64,000 nt of DNA from Hymenobacter duratus (GTDB taxonomy: Bacteria; Bacteroidota; Bacteroidia; Cytophagales; Hymenobacteraceae). The stretch covers positions 310,001-374,000 of the forward strand of contig NZ_JACWZZ010000003.1 in the NCBI RefSeq assembly GCF_014698995.1, in the 5' to 3' direction. The position numbers and the translations under genes are program-made. Of this stretch, positions 43,681 to 51,034 are shown one piece after another (position 1 is the first letter of the stretch; each line of letters starts with the position of its first letter). The notes beneath the pieces were generated by a model, which saw nothing but the letters and a program-made list of their open reading frames with translations, did no database searches and was not told the DNA's origin.

Positions 43681-44433
43681 TTAGCGTACGTCCTGACGAA
43701 CGATAGCCGAGTTGCCGTCGCCACGCTGCTCGATGCAGCTGCGCTGGCCATTGTCAAGAGCACGGCCACGGCCCTGGTCGGTGGAGGCGATGTTGCTGTT
43801 GCCAATCTGCAGTTGCTCAGACTGGCTGCGGTCAGACTCCTGACGGATAACGCCGTAGTTGCCATCACCGCTCTGGTCCTGCGAAGCAATGTTGAAGTCA
43901 CCGTACTGATCGATCTTGGCACGGTTAGCCGATCCGCTCTGACGCTGCTGAGCCCAGTTGCCGTCGCCGTTTACAGCAGCACCCGGACCTGAACCTACTA
44001 CGTCGTCCACGTTGATGGTAGCTACGTTGCCGGTACCATTCTGCAGCTGAAGAGTCGTGTTGTTGCTACCCCATACTTGTGTAGCGGCACGGTTAGCAGT
44101 ACCATTCTGGTCCTGACGGCCGTAGTTAGAGCCGCCTTGCTGCTGGCGCAGAACAGCCGAGTTGCCGGTACCCGATTGGTCTACCACTGCCCGGTTGTTG
44201 TCATCCATGGCCAGACCATCACCCTGCTGTACAATAGAGCAGTTATCGATAGCACCGGTAGGCAGGCTATTCGGGTTGAGCTCCAAGCTCGAAAGAGCGG
44301 CAGGAGTAAGTTCCGTCAGCGTAACAGCTGGGCAGCCTACGCAGGCGTTAACAGCGGTGAAGCCCTGAGGACCCTGAGCGAAAGCCGAACCAGAAACGAG
44401 CAGTGCAGCAACGAGGATGTGTAATTTTTTCAT
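43681..44433 (-). CDS. Curlin-repeat protein, CsgA-like major subunit
   Basis: A 250-aa secreted amyloid subunit. Signal peptide ends FAQ (residue 20). A ~60-residue lead includes the pair CVGC and NCSIVQQGDG. Then at least seven curlin repeats: AVVDQSGTGNSAVLRQQQGG, NYGRQDQNGTANRAATQVWG, LQLQNGTGNVATI, WAQQRQSGSANRAKIDQYGD, IASQDQSGDGNYGVIRQESD, LQIGNSNIASTDQG, CIEQRGDGNSAIVRQ. These match S-x5-Q-x-G-x-G-N-x-A-x3-Q. The strong predicted promoter upstream and terminator after csgG suggest it is made in excess, as the main fibre protein. Confidence 0.88.
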   Translation of the reverse strand: MKKLHILVAALLVSGSAFAQGPQGFTAVNACVGCPAVTLTELTPAALSSLELNPNSLPTGAIDNCSIVQQGDGLAMDDNNRAVVDQSGTGNSAVLRQQQGGSNYGRQDQNGTANRAATQVWGSNNTTLQLQNGTGNVATINVDDVVGSGPGAAVNGDGNWAQQRQSGSANRAKIDQYGDFNIASQDQSGDGNYGVIRQESDRSQSEQLQIGNSNIASTDQGRGRALDNGQRSCIEQRGDGNSAIVRQDVR

Positions 44434-44533
44434 GATGTGGGGAAAGGTAAGTTGGTGGTTAGAAAGGGGAAGGGGGTACTACAATTTTAAGGTACTTGTC
44501 ACTTATTCATTTGCTCTCTCCGGAAGAACTGTA

Positions 44534-44563
44534 CAAATATAAATGAAAATATTTATGTGTCAA
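44534..44563 (-). promoter_or_regulatory. Predicted promoter of the csgA-like gene
   Basis: On the minus strand TTGACAC (44563-44557) and TATATTTG (44541-44534). The TTG-N19-TAnnTTTG spacing is canonical for Bacteroidota sigma-70. It gives a ~95-nt leader before the csgA-like ATG and lies after the csgG terminator. Confidence 0.7.
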
Positions 44564-44620
44564 GTACTATCATCATTTTTTTTTGAAAAAAAATATTAGA
44601 ATAATTAAATATAAATGCCA

Positions 44621-44653
44621 AAAGAGGAGCCAGACACTGTCTAGCTCCTCTTT
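44621..44653 (-). terminator. Terminator after csgG
   Basis: AAAGAGGAGC against GCTCCTCTTT with inner AGAC/GTCT pairs, in an AT-rich region. On the minus strand it lies just after csgG and before the csgA-like promoter. Confidence 0.8.
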
Positions 44654-44675
44654 CGTTGCTTTATATCGCACTGAT

Positions 44676-46064
44676 TTACTTTCTCTTAGGCCGAGTTGCC
44701 AGTTGGTACACAAAACCGGCTCGTAGGGCAAAAGAATTGTCGTTGTACTTCCCTACTACTGCTCCGTCCAAGTTGTCTTCCAGCAGGAACCGGGCATCAA
44801 TCCCGGCCGTGAGGCTCCATTTCACGCTGGCCTGGTACTCAAGCCCGGTCCCGGCCACAATACTGGGGATGGTGCCACGGAAGCCAGGCTCATTTCCCTC
44901 GCCGTGCTTCAGAATGCCGCCACCTGCTCTTATATAAGGGGTAAACCGGTCGGTTGGCAAAATTCTCATCTGCAGGCCGGCTTCGGCCAGGGAAATAGTC
45001 TGGTCGAAGTACTGCTGGGCGGCCAAGCGGCCCCGCCCTACTCCTACGAAGGGAGCCCACCGGCCGCCCCTGAACTGGTAGGATAAGGTGCCGTAAGCCA
45101 GCGGCATGGTACGGGGAGCCGCAAAGTCGCCGCCGTAGCGCTGAAAGCCGGCCGTTGCCGTGAAGGTCAGCGCATCCGGGCGGTTCATTACCTGCCGGCC
45201 CAGTACATCGTACTGTTTGCCGTATTCCCGCTCCCGCACATAGTTCAGCATTTTCTCGCCCGTCAGCTCCGCTATTTCCTTCGGCTGCCAGAGGTTTTCG
45301 CGCATTCCTTCAAATATCAGGGCCTGCACGGCTTTCTCGATGGCTTCCTTCACCGCCATTTCGCTCGGCTCATTATAAGTAAAGCCTGTTTCCGTCTCGA
45401 GTAGCCGCTTAAAGCTGACGAAGCGGAATAAGCTAGCATCCACCTGCTGCGAGAGGATGGTTTTGGACGTGTAAACCGTTTTCAGGATTCGGCCATTATT
45501 GGTGCTGATGGCCCGCAGGTAAACGGTTACGCGGTCCTGGCGGTATTGCCCGGACGCGCCCGTACCGAAGTACCGGATACCCGCGCCACCGGTCAGGATG
45601 TTGGCATCGTAGGAGATGATGCCGCCTTCCAGAATCACGCCGGCAAAAAGCAGCGGCGGCAGTGCCGGCTGCTTCACACCAGTCTGCTCCGTGAATTCGG
45701 AGCGGGTTGAGCGCACGATTTTTCGCTCGTTGAGCAAGTTCCCAAGGTTTTCCCGCTCGATAGGATCAAACCAGCCGGACTCTTCCAGGGCCCGCAGCAG
45801 AATGGTGGTAGTGCCCTGCGTAACGGCGGTTGAGAAGCTGGAGCCATTGGCCTGTGGCTTGTACTGCCCGGTCTGGTCCCGGAATTTGTACACGGCCACT
45901 ACTGTCTTGGCGCTGGGAGTCGGCAAGTCCCGCAATATGGCATTGGCATTCACTTCCGTTCCCAGGCGTGCCGATTCGGTTTTGAAAGGCTGGTGGAAGT
46001 AGGGGGAGCATCCTGCCAGCAACAAGCCGATTAGTGTACTACATAGTAAAGAGGTAATGCGCAT
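44676..46064 (-). CDS. csgG: Curli secretion pore CsgG with C-terminal barrel-like extension
   Basis: Outer-membrane lipoprotein channel for curlin subunits (lipid Cys19, LLLAGCSPY). At 462 aa it is longer than the 277-aa E. coli CsgG. The first ~275 residues hold the CsgG fold: VVAVYKFRDQTGQYKP, FSTAVTQGTTTILLRALEES, FAGVILEGGIISYDANILTG, YRQDRVTVYLRAISTNNGRI and the KAVQALIFEGMRENLWQ C-terminal helix. The extra ~170 residues (from FTATAGFQRYGGDF, then APFVGVGRGRLA, RFTPYIRAGGGILKH, ALRAGFVYQL) read like outer-membrane beta strands. It is 57 bp after csgF; terminator at 44621. Confidence 0.92.
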   Translation of the reverse strand: MRITSLLCSTLIGLLLAGCSPYFHQPFKTESARLGTEVNANAILRDLPTPSAKTVVAVYKFRDQTGQYKPQANGSSFSTAVTQGTTTILLRALEESGWFDPIERENLGNLLNERKIVRSTRSEFTEQTGVKQPALPPLLFAGVILEGGIISYDANILTGGAGIRYFGTGASGQYRQDRVTVYLRAISTNNGRILKTVYTSKTILSQQVDASLFRFVSFKRLLETETGFTYNEPSEMAVKEAIEKAVQALIFEGMRENLWQPKEIAELTGEKMLNYVREREYGKQYDVLGRQVMNRPDALTFTATAGFQRYGGDFAAPRTMPLAYGTLSYQFRGGRWAPFVGVGRGRLAAQQYFDQTISLAEAGLQMRILPTDRFTPYIRAGGGILKHGEGNEPGFRGTIPSIVAGTGLEYQASVKWSLTAGIDARFLLEDNLDGAVVGKYNDNSFALRAGFVYQLATRPKRK

Positions 46065-46121
46065 AAAAAGGACCGTGGTGGGTGAAGAGCTGGAAAGAGA
46101 AGCAGGCAGAGAGCGGGCCGC

Positions 46122-46547
46122 TTAGGGCAGGTTTGGAATGGTCACGGTAGTTTGGTTGCCGGTAACCGGATCAGCAATAACGATGACTACTCCGGCGCTG
46201 CCGGGCGTAACCTGAATCTGGTATCCGCCTACTGCATAGGTACCCGCCTTGACCGTGCCAGTGCCAAACTGCTCACTTATAAAGCGGTTTGTCAGTTCGC
46301 TAAGCAGCTGCCGGTTGAGGTTGGTGGCAAAGCTGGTCAGCGGATCTTCTGTTGCCCGGGGTATCAGCGTTGCCGGATCTTTGAACGTGTCCTGGGACGT
46401 AGCACTACTCAGCAGCCACGAGTAGTTGAAGGAGTTGCCACCACCAAAGCTGGGGTTTTTGGGTTCGTAAACCATATCCTGTGCGGCAACAGTATGGCTG
46501 AATCCGGCCAGCAACAGCAGCAGGCTTAGTGTAAAGAGATGTTTCAT
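46122..46547 (-). CDS. csgF: Curli assembly factor CsgF
   Basis: Extracellular partner of the CsgG pore, needed for surface nucleation. The 141-aa protein has signal peptide MKHLFTLSLLLLLAGFSHTVAA (about 1-22) and MVYEPKNPSFGGGNSFNYSW followed by LLSSATSQDTFKDP, the N-terminal CsgF motif that enters the CsgG constriction (E. coli MTFQFRNPNFGGNP-like). The C-terminal strands (GGYQIQVTPGSAGVVIVIAD) match the family. It lies 49 bp after csgE and 57 bp before csgG. Confidence 0.93.
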   Translation of the reverse strand: MKHLFTLSLLLLLAGFSHTVAAQDMVYEPKNPSFGGGNSFNYSWLLSSATSQDTFKDPATLIPRATEDPLTSFATNLNRQLLSELTNRFISEQFGTGTVKAGTYAVGGYQIQVTPGSAGVVIVIADPVTGNQTTVTIPNLP

Positions 46548-46596
46548 GCGCGGTGGAATATGCAGTGAGAGGAGAAACGGAAGTTGTGTATAGCCA

Positions 46597-47226
46597 TTAA
46601 AAGGTTTCCAGGGGCTGCTTTGCGCCTTTTTCCAACTGCCGGCTCAGGCTGTTGGATTGCTGCAAATGGTCCACTGCGGTACTGACGGCTTCGGCGGCGG
46701 CGGCCTCAATATATTCTGGCTTGGGTTGCAGAGGCATCTCCAGTAAGTCCGTATCGTTGACGTTCACTGAAATAAGTGTGCTGGTGCCGCGGGCCGGCTT
46801 TTCGGTGATGGTTACTACGTACTCACCGCTCCCCGCCGGGGCCTCGAACTGCGTGTAGAAGATGTCGTAGAAATCATGCCCTACTTTGGTTATGGTCTGG
46901 TCCACGATCAGGCCTTCTATTTCTACTGCCTTCTGACGCTGAGTATTGGTGGCAGCAGAATCGGATGTTGCCCTGAGCAGCAGGCGCAGTGCTTCTTCCA
47001 GCTTGTTGGCCGGCAACGGGGCAGCTTTCGACTCCCGAACCGGTGCTTGCTGTGCGTCTGTGGTCTTCGTGTTTTCGCGGGCCGGCCGGCGCCGCTCACC
47101 CTGGCCAGCGGCTGAAGTAGCCAGCAGACACAGTACTATAAACATTACAGCACCGCAAAAGCTGCTGGCGAAACCTGTACGCCTTACCGGAGAGGCCCGC
47201 ACAAACGATGGAGGGAAGCAAAACAT
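46597..47226 (-). CDS. csgE: Curli specificity factor CsgE
   Basis: Periplasmic cap of the CsgG channel that selects substrates. The mature domain has VEIEGLIVDQTITKVGHDFY and DIFYTQFEAPAGSGEYVVTI with EKPARGTSTLISVNVNDTDL, close to E. coli GLLTDHTISSIGHDFY and NERPSARWGSWITI. At 209 aa it is longer than the 129-aa E. coli form because of an Ala/Arg-rich stretch before the domain. The hydrophobic segment MFIVLCLLATSAAGQ is about 28 residues in, so ATG 47226 is used; ATG 47145 would lack a positive n-region. It is first gene of the curli group. Confidence 0.85.
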   Translation of the reverse strand: MFCFPPSFVRASPVRRTGFASSFCGAVMFIVLCLLATSAAGQGERRRPARENTKTTDAQQAPVRESKAAPLPANKLEEALRLLLRATSDSAATNTQRQKAVEIEGLIVDQTITKVGHDFYDIFYTQFEAPAGSGEYVVTITEKPARGTSTLISVNVNDTDLLEMPLQPKPEYIEAAAAEAVSTAVDHLQQSNSLSRQLEKGAKQPLETF

Positions 47227-47719
47227 AAATCTGCTAACAATGACTTGAGCAAATCCAAAACATTCATCTGCATCCATTCAAGGATACTTTTACCGTTATA
47301 GACCATAAATTTAAATATTAAGCGAAATAATACAAATTTATCTTACAGCTAAGCTTAACCGAATTAACTAGTATCCTGATGAACAGCAGGTTAAAATAGA
47401 CAGTCATTCTCACACGATTGCGCAGCCAAGCCTTGCAGCCAAACGGGCAGCACCGGGCGTTGCGGTTTCTGACGACTTCACCAGGCCGGCCGGACTGCCC
47501 GTGACAGGACATGCCGAAGCCTTCCCCAGCAGCAGAATTCTTCCTGCCGGGTACCTCACCTCCTCATTTTTCACTTCCATGAGCGGCAAACGCCAAACAG
47601 CAGGGCCAATCCGTAAGGGCCACAACTCAGCTCATCCGAGCCCTTGAGCCAGAGTCAACTCTGATAATGTATCAGGAGCCCCTGCGCTTTGGAAAGCAAT
47701 GCTCCAGCAATGCGCAGCG
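47227..47719. other. Intergenic region upstream of csgE
   Basis: AT-rich from 47227 to about 47400, with a minus-strand TAAATTTG (47340-47333) as a weak -7 candidate for csgE. The GC-rich rest (47400-47700) is open in frames on both strands without a family match, so no gene is called. Confidence 0.35.
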
Positions 47720-48895
47720 TTACCCAACCAGCACGTGCGGCACAAACTCTGACAGATTAGTGATAAAGCCAGGAGCCCGCCGGTAGCCAATGGCACACCC
47801 GGCGCCGGCCCAGAACACACCAGCCTGATATAGGCGGCCCTGCGCATCCTGTGGCAGTTGCGCGTAGCGCTGGCTGATGTGCGGCTGATGCGCAAACTCT
47901 CCCTCCACCCGTTGCCCAGGATGTCCGTTCATCACTTCCGTTACGTTCTGGCCCTCGCGGCCCAGCAACGGCTTGCTCACATAGTGGCCACTGAGGTCCT
48001 GGAAGGAGGTTTCCAGTAGCAGCGGGTGGTGCGGGAAGCACAGCCAGAGCCACGCCAGAATAGCTTTGCTCTGAAACAGCAGCGTGTAGGCAGGATTGGC
48101 AATGATTACGTCCCGGCTTTGGAGCAGTTGAATGAGGTCAGCTGTCAGGGCCGGCTCCTCATCCACCAGAATTTCCCACGGCACCAGCTTGAACAGAAAC
48201 CCAAAGCGCTGCCATTGCCCCGCTTCCACCTCGGCCCAGACGCCCCGCTCCGCTCCTGCTACGGCAACCTGCATGGCATCGGCGGAGCAGATATGGACGG
48301 CGGAGAAGCCGGCCTCGCGGGCGGCTTCGGCTACTACGGCGCAGTTGGCCTCGTCCTCGGCGCTACCGGGCAGGTGTACCAGCAGCAGCGTAGGCTCCAG
48401 GTCGTCGTTGCGCTGCAGCCATTCCGTTAGCTGGTTTTGAATACCTTCAAACAGGCCATTGGCCTGCAGCTCTTCCTCAGCCTGCCCGGCCGCCATCAGG
48501 CTGGCCCACTGCACCACGGCGGTTTCCGGAATGCTGGTAGCCGTGTCGGCATTGAATTCGAGGAGTTTGGGGCCTTCGGGCGTCTGGGCCAAATCGAAGC
48601 GGCCGTAGAGGTGCCAGTGCCGGTCGTCGTTCCAGGAGTGGCGCACGGCGGGCCAGAGTAGCGGTGGAATAGCCAATTGGCTCAACAATGAATCAGGAAT
48701 GGGGTCAGGAATAGACTGCACCAGCATCTGATACAGTGTATCGGCAGCCTGCAGCAAGACATCCGCTTCTGCTTCCGGCAGTTGCACGGCCTCACGGGCC
48801 ACGTAGTTTTGGCAGGCATCTTCCAGGGCCCAGTCCCAGCCCAACCCGCGCAAGGCGGGCGCCATATCACCAGAAAGCGGAAGCAGCGTAATCAT
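47720..48895 (-). CDS. Glutathionylspermidine synthase-family ATP-grasp protein (YgiC-like)
   Basis: A 391-aa ATP-grasp ligase of the GSP_synth family. Features include HLYGRFDLAQTPEGPKLLEF and NADTATSIPETAVVQWASLM (the preATP-grasp/ATP region), LFKLVPWEILVDEEP, NPAYTLLFQSKAILAWLWLC, and the C-terminal VSKPLLGREGQNV and GYRRAPGFITNLSEFVPHVL. There is no amidase domain, so it is the synthetase-only form. The acceptor substrate is not known; it may join an amine to a peptide. It is paired with a UPF0323-like gene directly upstream on the same strand, a pairing seen elsewhere for the YgiB/YgiC type. Confidence 0.85.
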   Translation of the reverse strand: MITLLPLSGDMAPALRGLGWDWALEDACQNYVAREAVQLPEAEADVLLQAADTLYQMLVQSIPDPIPDSLLSQLAIPPLLWPAVRHSWNDDRHWHLYGRFDLAQTPEGPKLLEFNADTATSIPETAVVQWASLMAAGQAEEELQANGLFEGIQNQLTEWLQRNDDLEPTLLLVHLPGSAEDEANCAVVAEAAREAGFSAVHICSADAMQVAVAGAERGVWAEVEAGQWQRFGFLFKLVPWEILVDEEPALTADLIQLLQSRDVIIANPAYTLLFQSKAILAWLWLCFPHHPLLLETSFQDLSGHYVSKPLLGREGQNVTEVMNGHPGQRVEGEFAHQPHISQRYAQLPQDAQGRLYQAGVFWAGAGCAIGYRRAPGFITNLSEFVPHVLVG

Positions 48896-48986
48896 GTAAG
48901 TATATGCTGAAGGAAAAAGAAGAAGCACTCAGGCAGCCCACCCACTACAGGTGCAGACTAGCTGAGTGCTTGATACAGGCGCAGGC

Positions 48987-49670
48987 TTAACCGCCAAAGC
49001 CACGGCCACCACGGCTGCCGAAACCGCTGCTCCGTCCAGAGCTGGGGGCACTACTCCGGATGCTGCTGCGGCTGCCATAGCCGGTGCTGCGCGTGACGGT
49101 AGTGCTGGGCCGGATACCGCTGCTGCTGCGGGTACCGGAAAAGCCCCGGCCGAAAAAGCTTCGGCCCTGGCCTCGCTCCTGCGCTACCCGGCTGCGCCAG
49201 CCGTTGTTCTGCTGCACCAGGCCGGGGTTGGCATAAGCCCCTACGTTGGGCGTGAGAAACCGCCCGGCCATGTACCCGATACCACCCCACATCAGCACGT
49301 CCATCATACCGGTACGGCCCATGTGGTTTTCCGGGTTGGCGCGGGTGTAGTCCTGCATCTGGCGTTGCAGGGCCTGCCCTTGCAGCGTGTCCACTTTGCC
49401 ATCGAAATGCTTGAGCACGGCGGCCACTTCCTCTTTGCCGGCCGGCCGCTCCGCCGTGATTTTCCACTCGCCGGGCTGCACTTCGGTCATTTCCGTGACG
49501 ACGCCTTCCGAGTACGAATTGCCGCTGCTCCAGTCGCCTTCGGCAGCAGTATTCTCCGGGTCGGAGCTACCGCCGGAACAGGCGGGCAGCATCAGGCCCA
49601 GGCTGGTAGCGGCGGCGGCCAGCAGCACATTGCGGCGCCAGTCGCCGAAGCGGTAATACGGTTTGTTCAT
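48987..49670 (-). CDS. UPF0323-like lipoprotein
   Basis: A 227-aa predicted lipoprotein (LLAAAATSLGLMLPAC, lipid Cys31). GVVTEMTEVQPGEWKITAER followed by PAGKEEVAAVLKHFDGKVDT recalls the UPF0323 core. LMWGGIGYMAGRFLTPNVGA is a membrane-insertion-like Gly stretch. The last ~80 residues are a low-complexity Ser/Arg/Gly tail (RSSSGIRPSTTVTRST to SRGGRGFGG). It precedes the ATP-grasp gene by 91 bp, and UPF0323 and UPF0441 proteins are often next to this enzyme. A substrate role (the tail as ligation target) is inference. Confidence 0.75.
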   Translation of the reverse strand: MNKPYYRFGDWRRNVLLAAAATSLGLMLPACSGGSSDPENTAAEGDWSSGNSYSEGVVTEMTEVQPGEWKITAERPAGKEEVAAVLKHFDGKVDTLQGQALQRQMQDYTRANPENHMGRTGMMDVLMWGGIGYMAGRFLTPNVGAYANPGLVQQNNGWRSRVAQERGQGRSFFGRGFSGTRSSSGIRPSTTVTRSTGYGSRSSIRSSAPSSGRSSGFGSRGGRGFGG

Positions 49671-49755
49671 AGCAGCTAGGAGCGTGTAGGTGGTGGGGTA
49701 TTAGTGGGGTTTAGTGCCACTGTTTTCAGGGTGAACAGCGGGCAGACGCAAAACA

Positions 49756-50577
49756 TTACTCCCAGAGCGGATAGTGCTCCAGATGCACTTCCTGCTCGAA
49801 GAAGATACGCGTACTTTCTTCAAACGACCGGGTGAAATCGGAAACGTAAAACTGGTGAACGGGCGCTGTTTTACCGGGTTTGGCGGCCAGCTGGTTGTCG
49901 TGCAGGTAGTGCTGCACATGGGCCGCTACTACGTCGGAAGCGTCCAGCACCGTTACCCGCTCCTTATAATACTCGGCAATCTGCTTCTTAATGAGGGGGT
50001 AGTGCGTGCAGGCCAGCACCAGCGCTTCTATGCCATCCAGCAGTGGGTTGGAGAGGTAGGTTTCGATGATGTTGCCGGCAATGGAATTATCGAAAAAGCC
50101 TTCCTCAATCATAGGGGCCAGCAGCGGCGTGGCCAGGCTTTGCAGCTGCACACCGGCGTCGAGGTCATCTATCTTTTTGCGGTAAACGTTGCTGTTCACC
50201 GTTTGCTTCGTACCGATAAGCCCGACCGTACGGCCGGCGTACATCTGCCCCACGTGCGCCACAATCGGGTCGATGACGTTCAGGACGCGCGCTTTGGAGC
50301 CGACATACTCGCGCACCAGTTCGTACGCTGCCGCCGAAGCCGAATTGCAGGCAATCAGAATGACTTTACAGTGCTGCTTGAGCAGCAGGTCGCATATTTT
50401 GACTGAATAGGCCTGGATGGCAGCGGTACTTTTGTCGCCGTAGGGCAGGTGGGCCGTGTCGCCGAAGTACACGAGCCGCTCATGCGGCAGCACACGGGCT
50501 ACGGCCCGGGCTACGGTAAGGCCGCCGATGCCGCTGTCGAATACGCCGATGGGGCGGGTGGTGAGGTCTGGAGTCAT
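49756..50577 (-). CDS. murI: Glutamate racemase
   Basis: Makes D-glutamate for peptidoglycan. The 273-aa cytosolic enzyme has IGVFDSGIGGLTVARAV at the N-terminus, YFGDTAHLPYGDKS, and the two catalytic Cys motifs: LIACNSASAAAYE and VLACTHYPLIKKQI, with the correct spacing. ATG 50577 is used. A TTG 12 bp upstream is in frame but not needed. Confidence 0.95.
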   Translation of the reverse strand: MTPDLTTRPIGVFDSGIGGLTVARAVARVLPHERLVYFGDTAHLPYGDKSTAAIQAYSVKICDLLLKQHCKVILIACNSASAAAYELVREYVGSKARVLNVIDPIVAHVGQMYAGRTVGLIGTKQTVNSNVYRKKIDDLDAGVQLQSLATPLLAPMIEEGFFDNSIAGNIIETYLSNPLLDGIEALVLACTHYPLIKKQIAEYYKERVTVLDASDVVAAHVQHYLHDNQLAAKPGKTAPVHQFYVSDFTRSFEESTRIFFEQEVHLEHYPLWE

Positions 50578-50713
50578 ATCGGGAGGCAAGTAACGAGGAA
50601 CCGGCGGAACTGTCTTGCAATGCCGGGTTTCTGCGCAAAAAACCCGGTCAAAATTTTACAATTCCCTCGAATTCCTATCTTCCGCTATTACACTGCCCCC
50701 TTTGCCCACCGCT

Positions 50714-50947
50714 ATGAGTAACATTCTGGCCGAAATTGACCGCGCACTGGCGTCTTTCGATTCCTCCCAGGGCCGCCCTATTGCCATCGAGCTGGGCGAA
50801 CGAAAATACACGCAGCTCATCCTCGATGTCGCTCATCTGCACGCAGATGGCGGCGAGCTGACCCACAACACCGGCCGCCCCCTGGCCTACAAAGGCCTCG
50901 AAATCCTGCGCGACGACCTGCACGTAGACCGAATCCGGGTGATATAA
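50714..50947 (+). CDS. Small protein of unknown function (77 aa)
   Basis: A 77-aa cytosolic protein: MSNILAEIDRALASFDSSQG, RPIAIELGERKYTQLILDVA, then LHADGGELTHNTGRPLAYKG and a final ILRDDLHVDRIRVI. Mixed alpha/beta, acidic and conserved-looking, no Cys or TM segment. Family not recognised. ATG 50714 is chosen because the frame's upstream ATG (50615) adds non-conserved residues. It lies 87 bp before the ABC-F gene. Confidence 0.7.
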   Translation: MSNILAEIDRALASFDSSQGRPIAIELGERKYTQLILDVAHLHADGGELTHNTGRPLAYKGLEILRDDLHVDRIRVI

Positions 50948-51021
50948 GGCCACTAGCTGCCACCCGCCGGTTTTTCTCGCAACTACTTGCCGGTGGCTTC
51001 TGTCTGCTGATTCCTGTGGCG

Positions 51022-51029
51022 TACCTTTG
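51022..51029 (+). promoter_or_regulatory. -7 box immediately before the ABC-F start
   Basis: TACCTTTG ends 5 bp before the ATG at 51035, so the transcript would be leaderless or nearly so. No clear -33 element. Confidence 0.4.
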
Positions 51030-51034
51030 CGGGT

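Noticed and set aside
47410..47625. 71-codon minus-strand frame upstream of csgE
   Set aside because: No recognisable domain or start signal; a plus-strand frame over the same bases is equally open.
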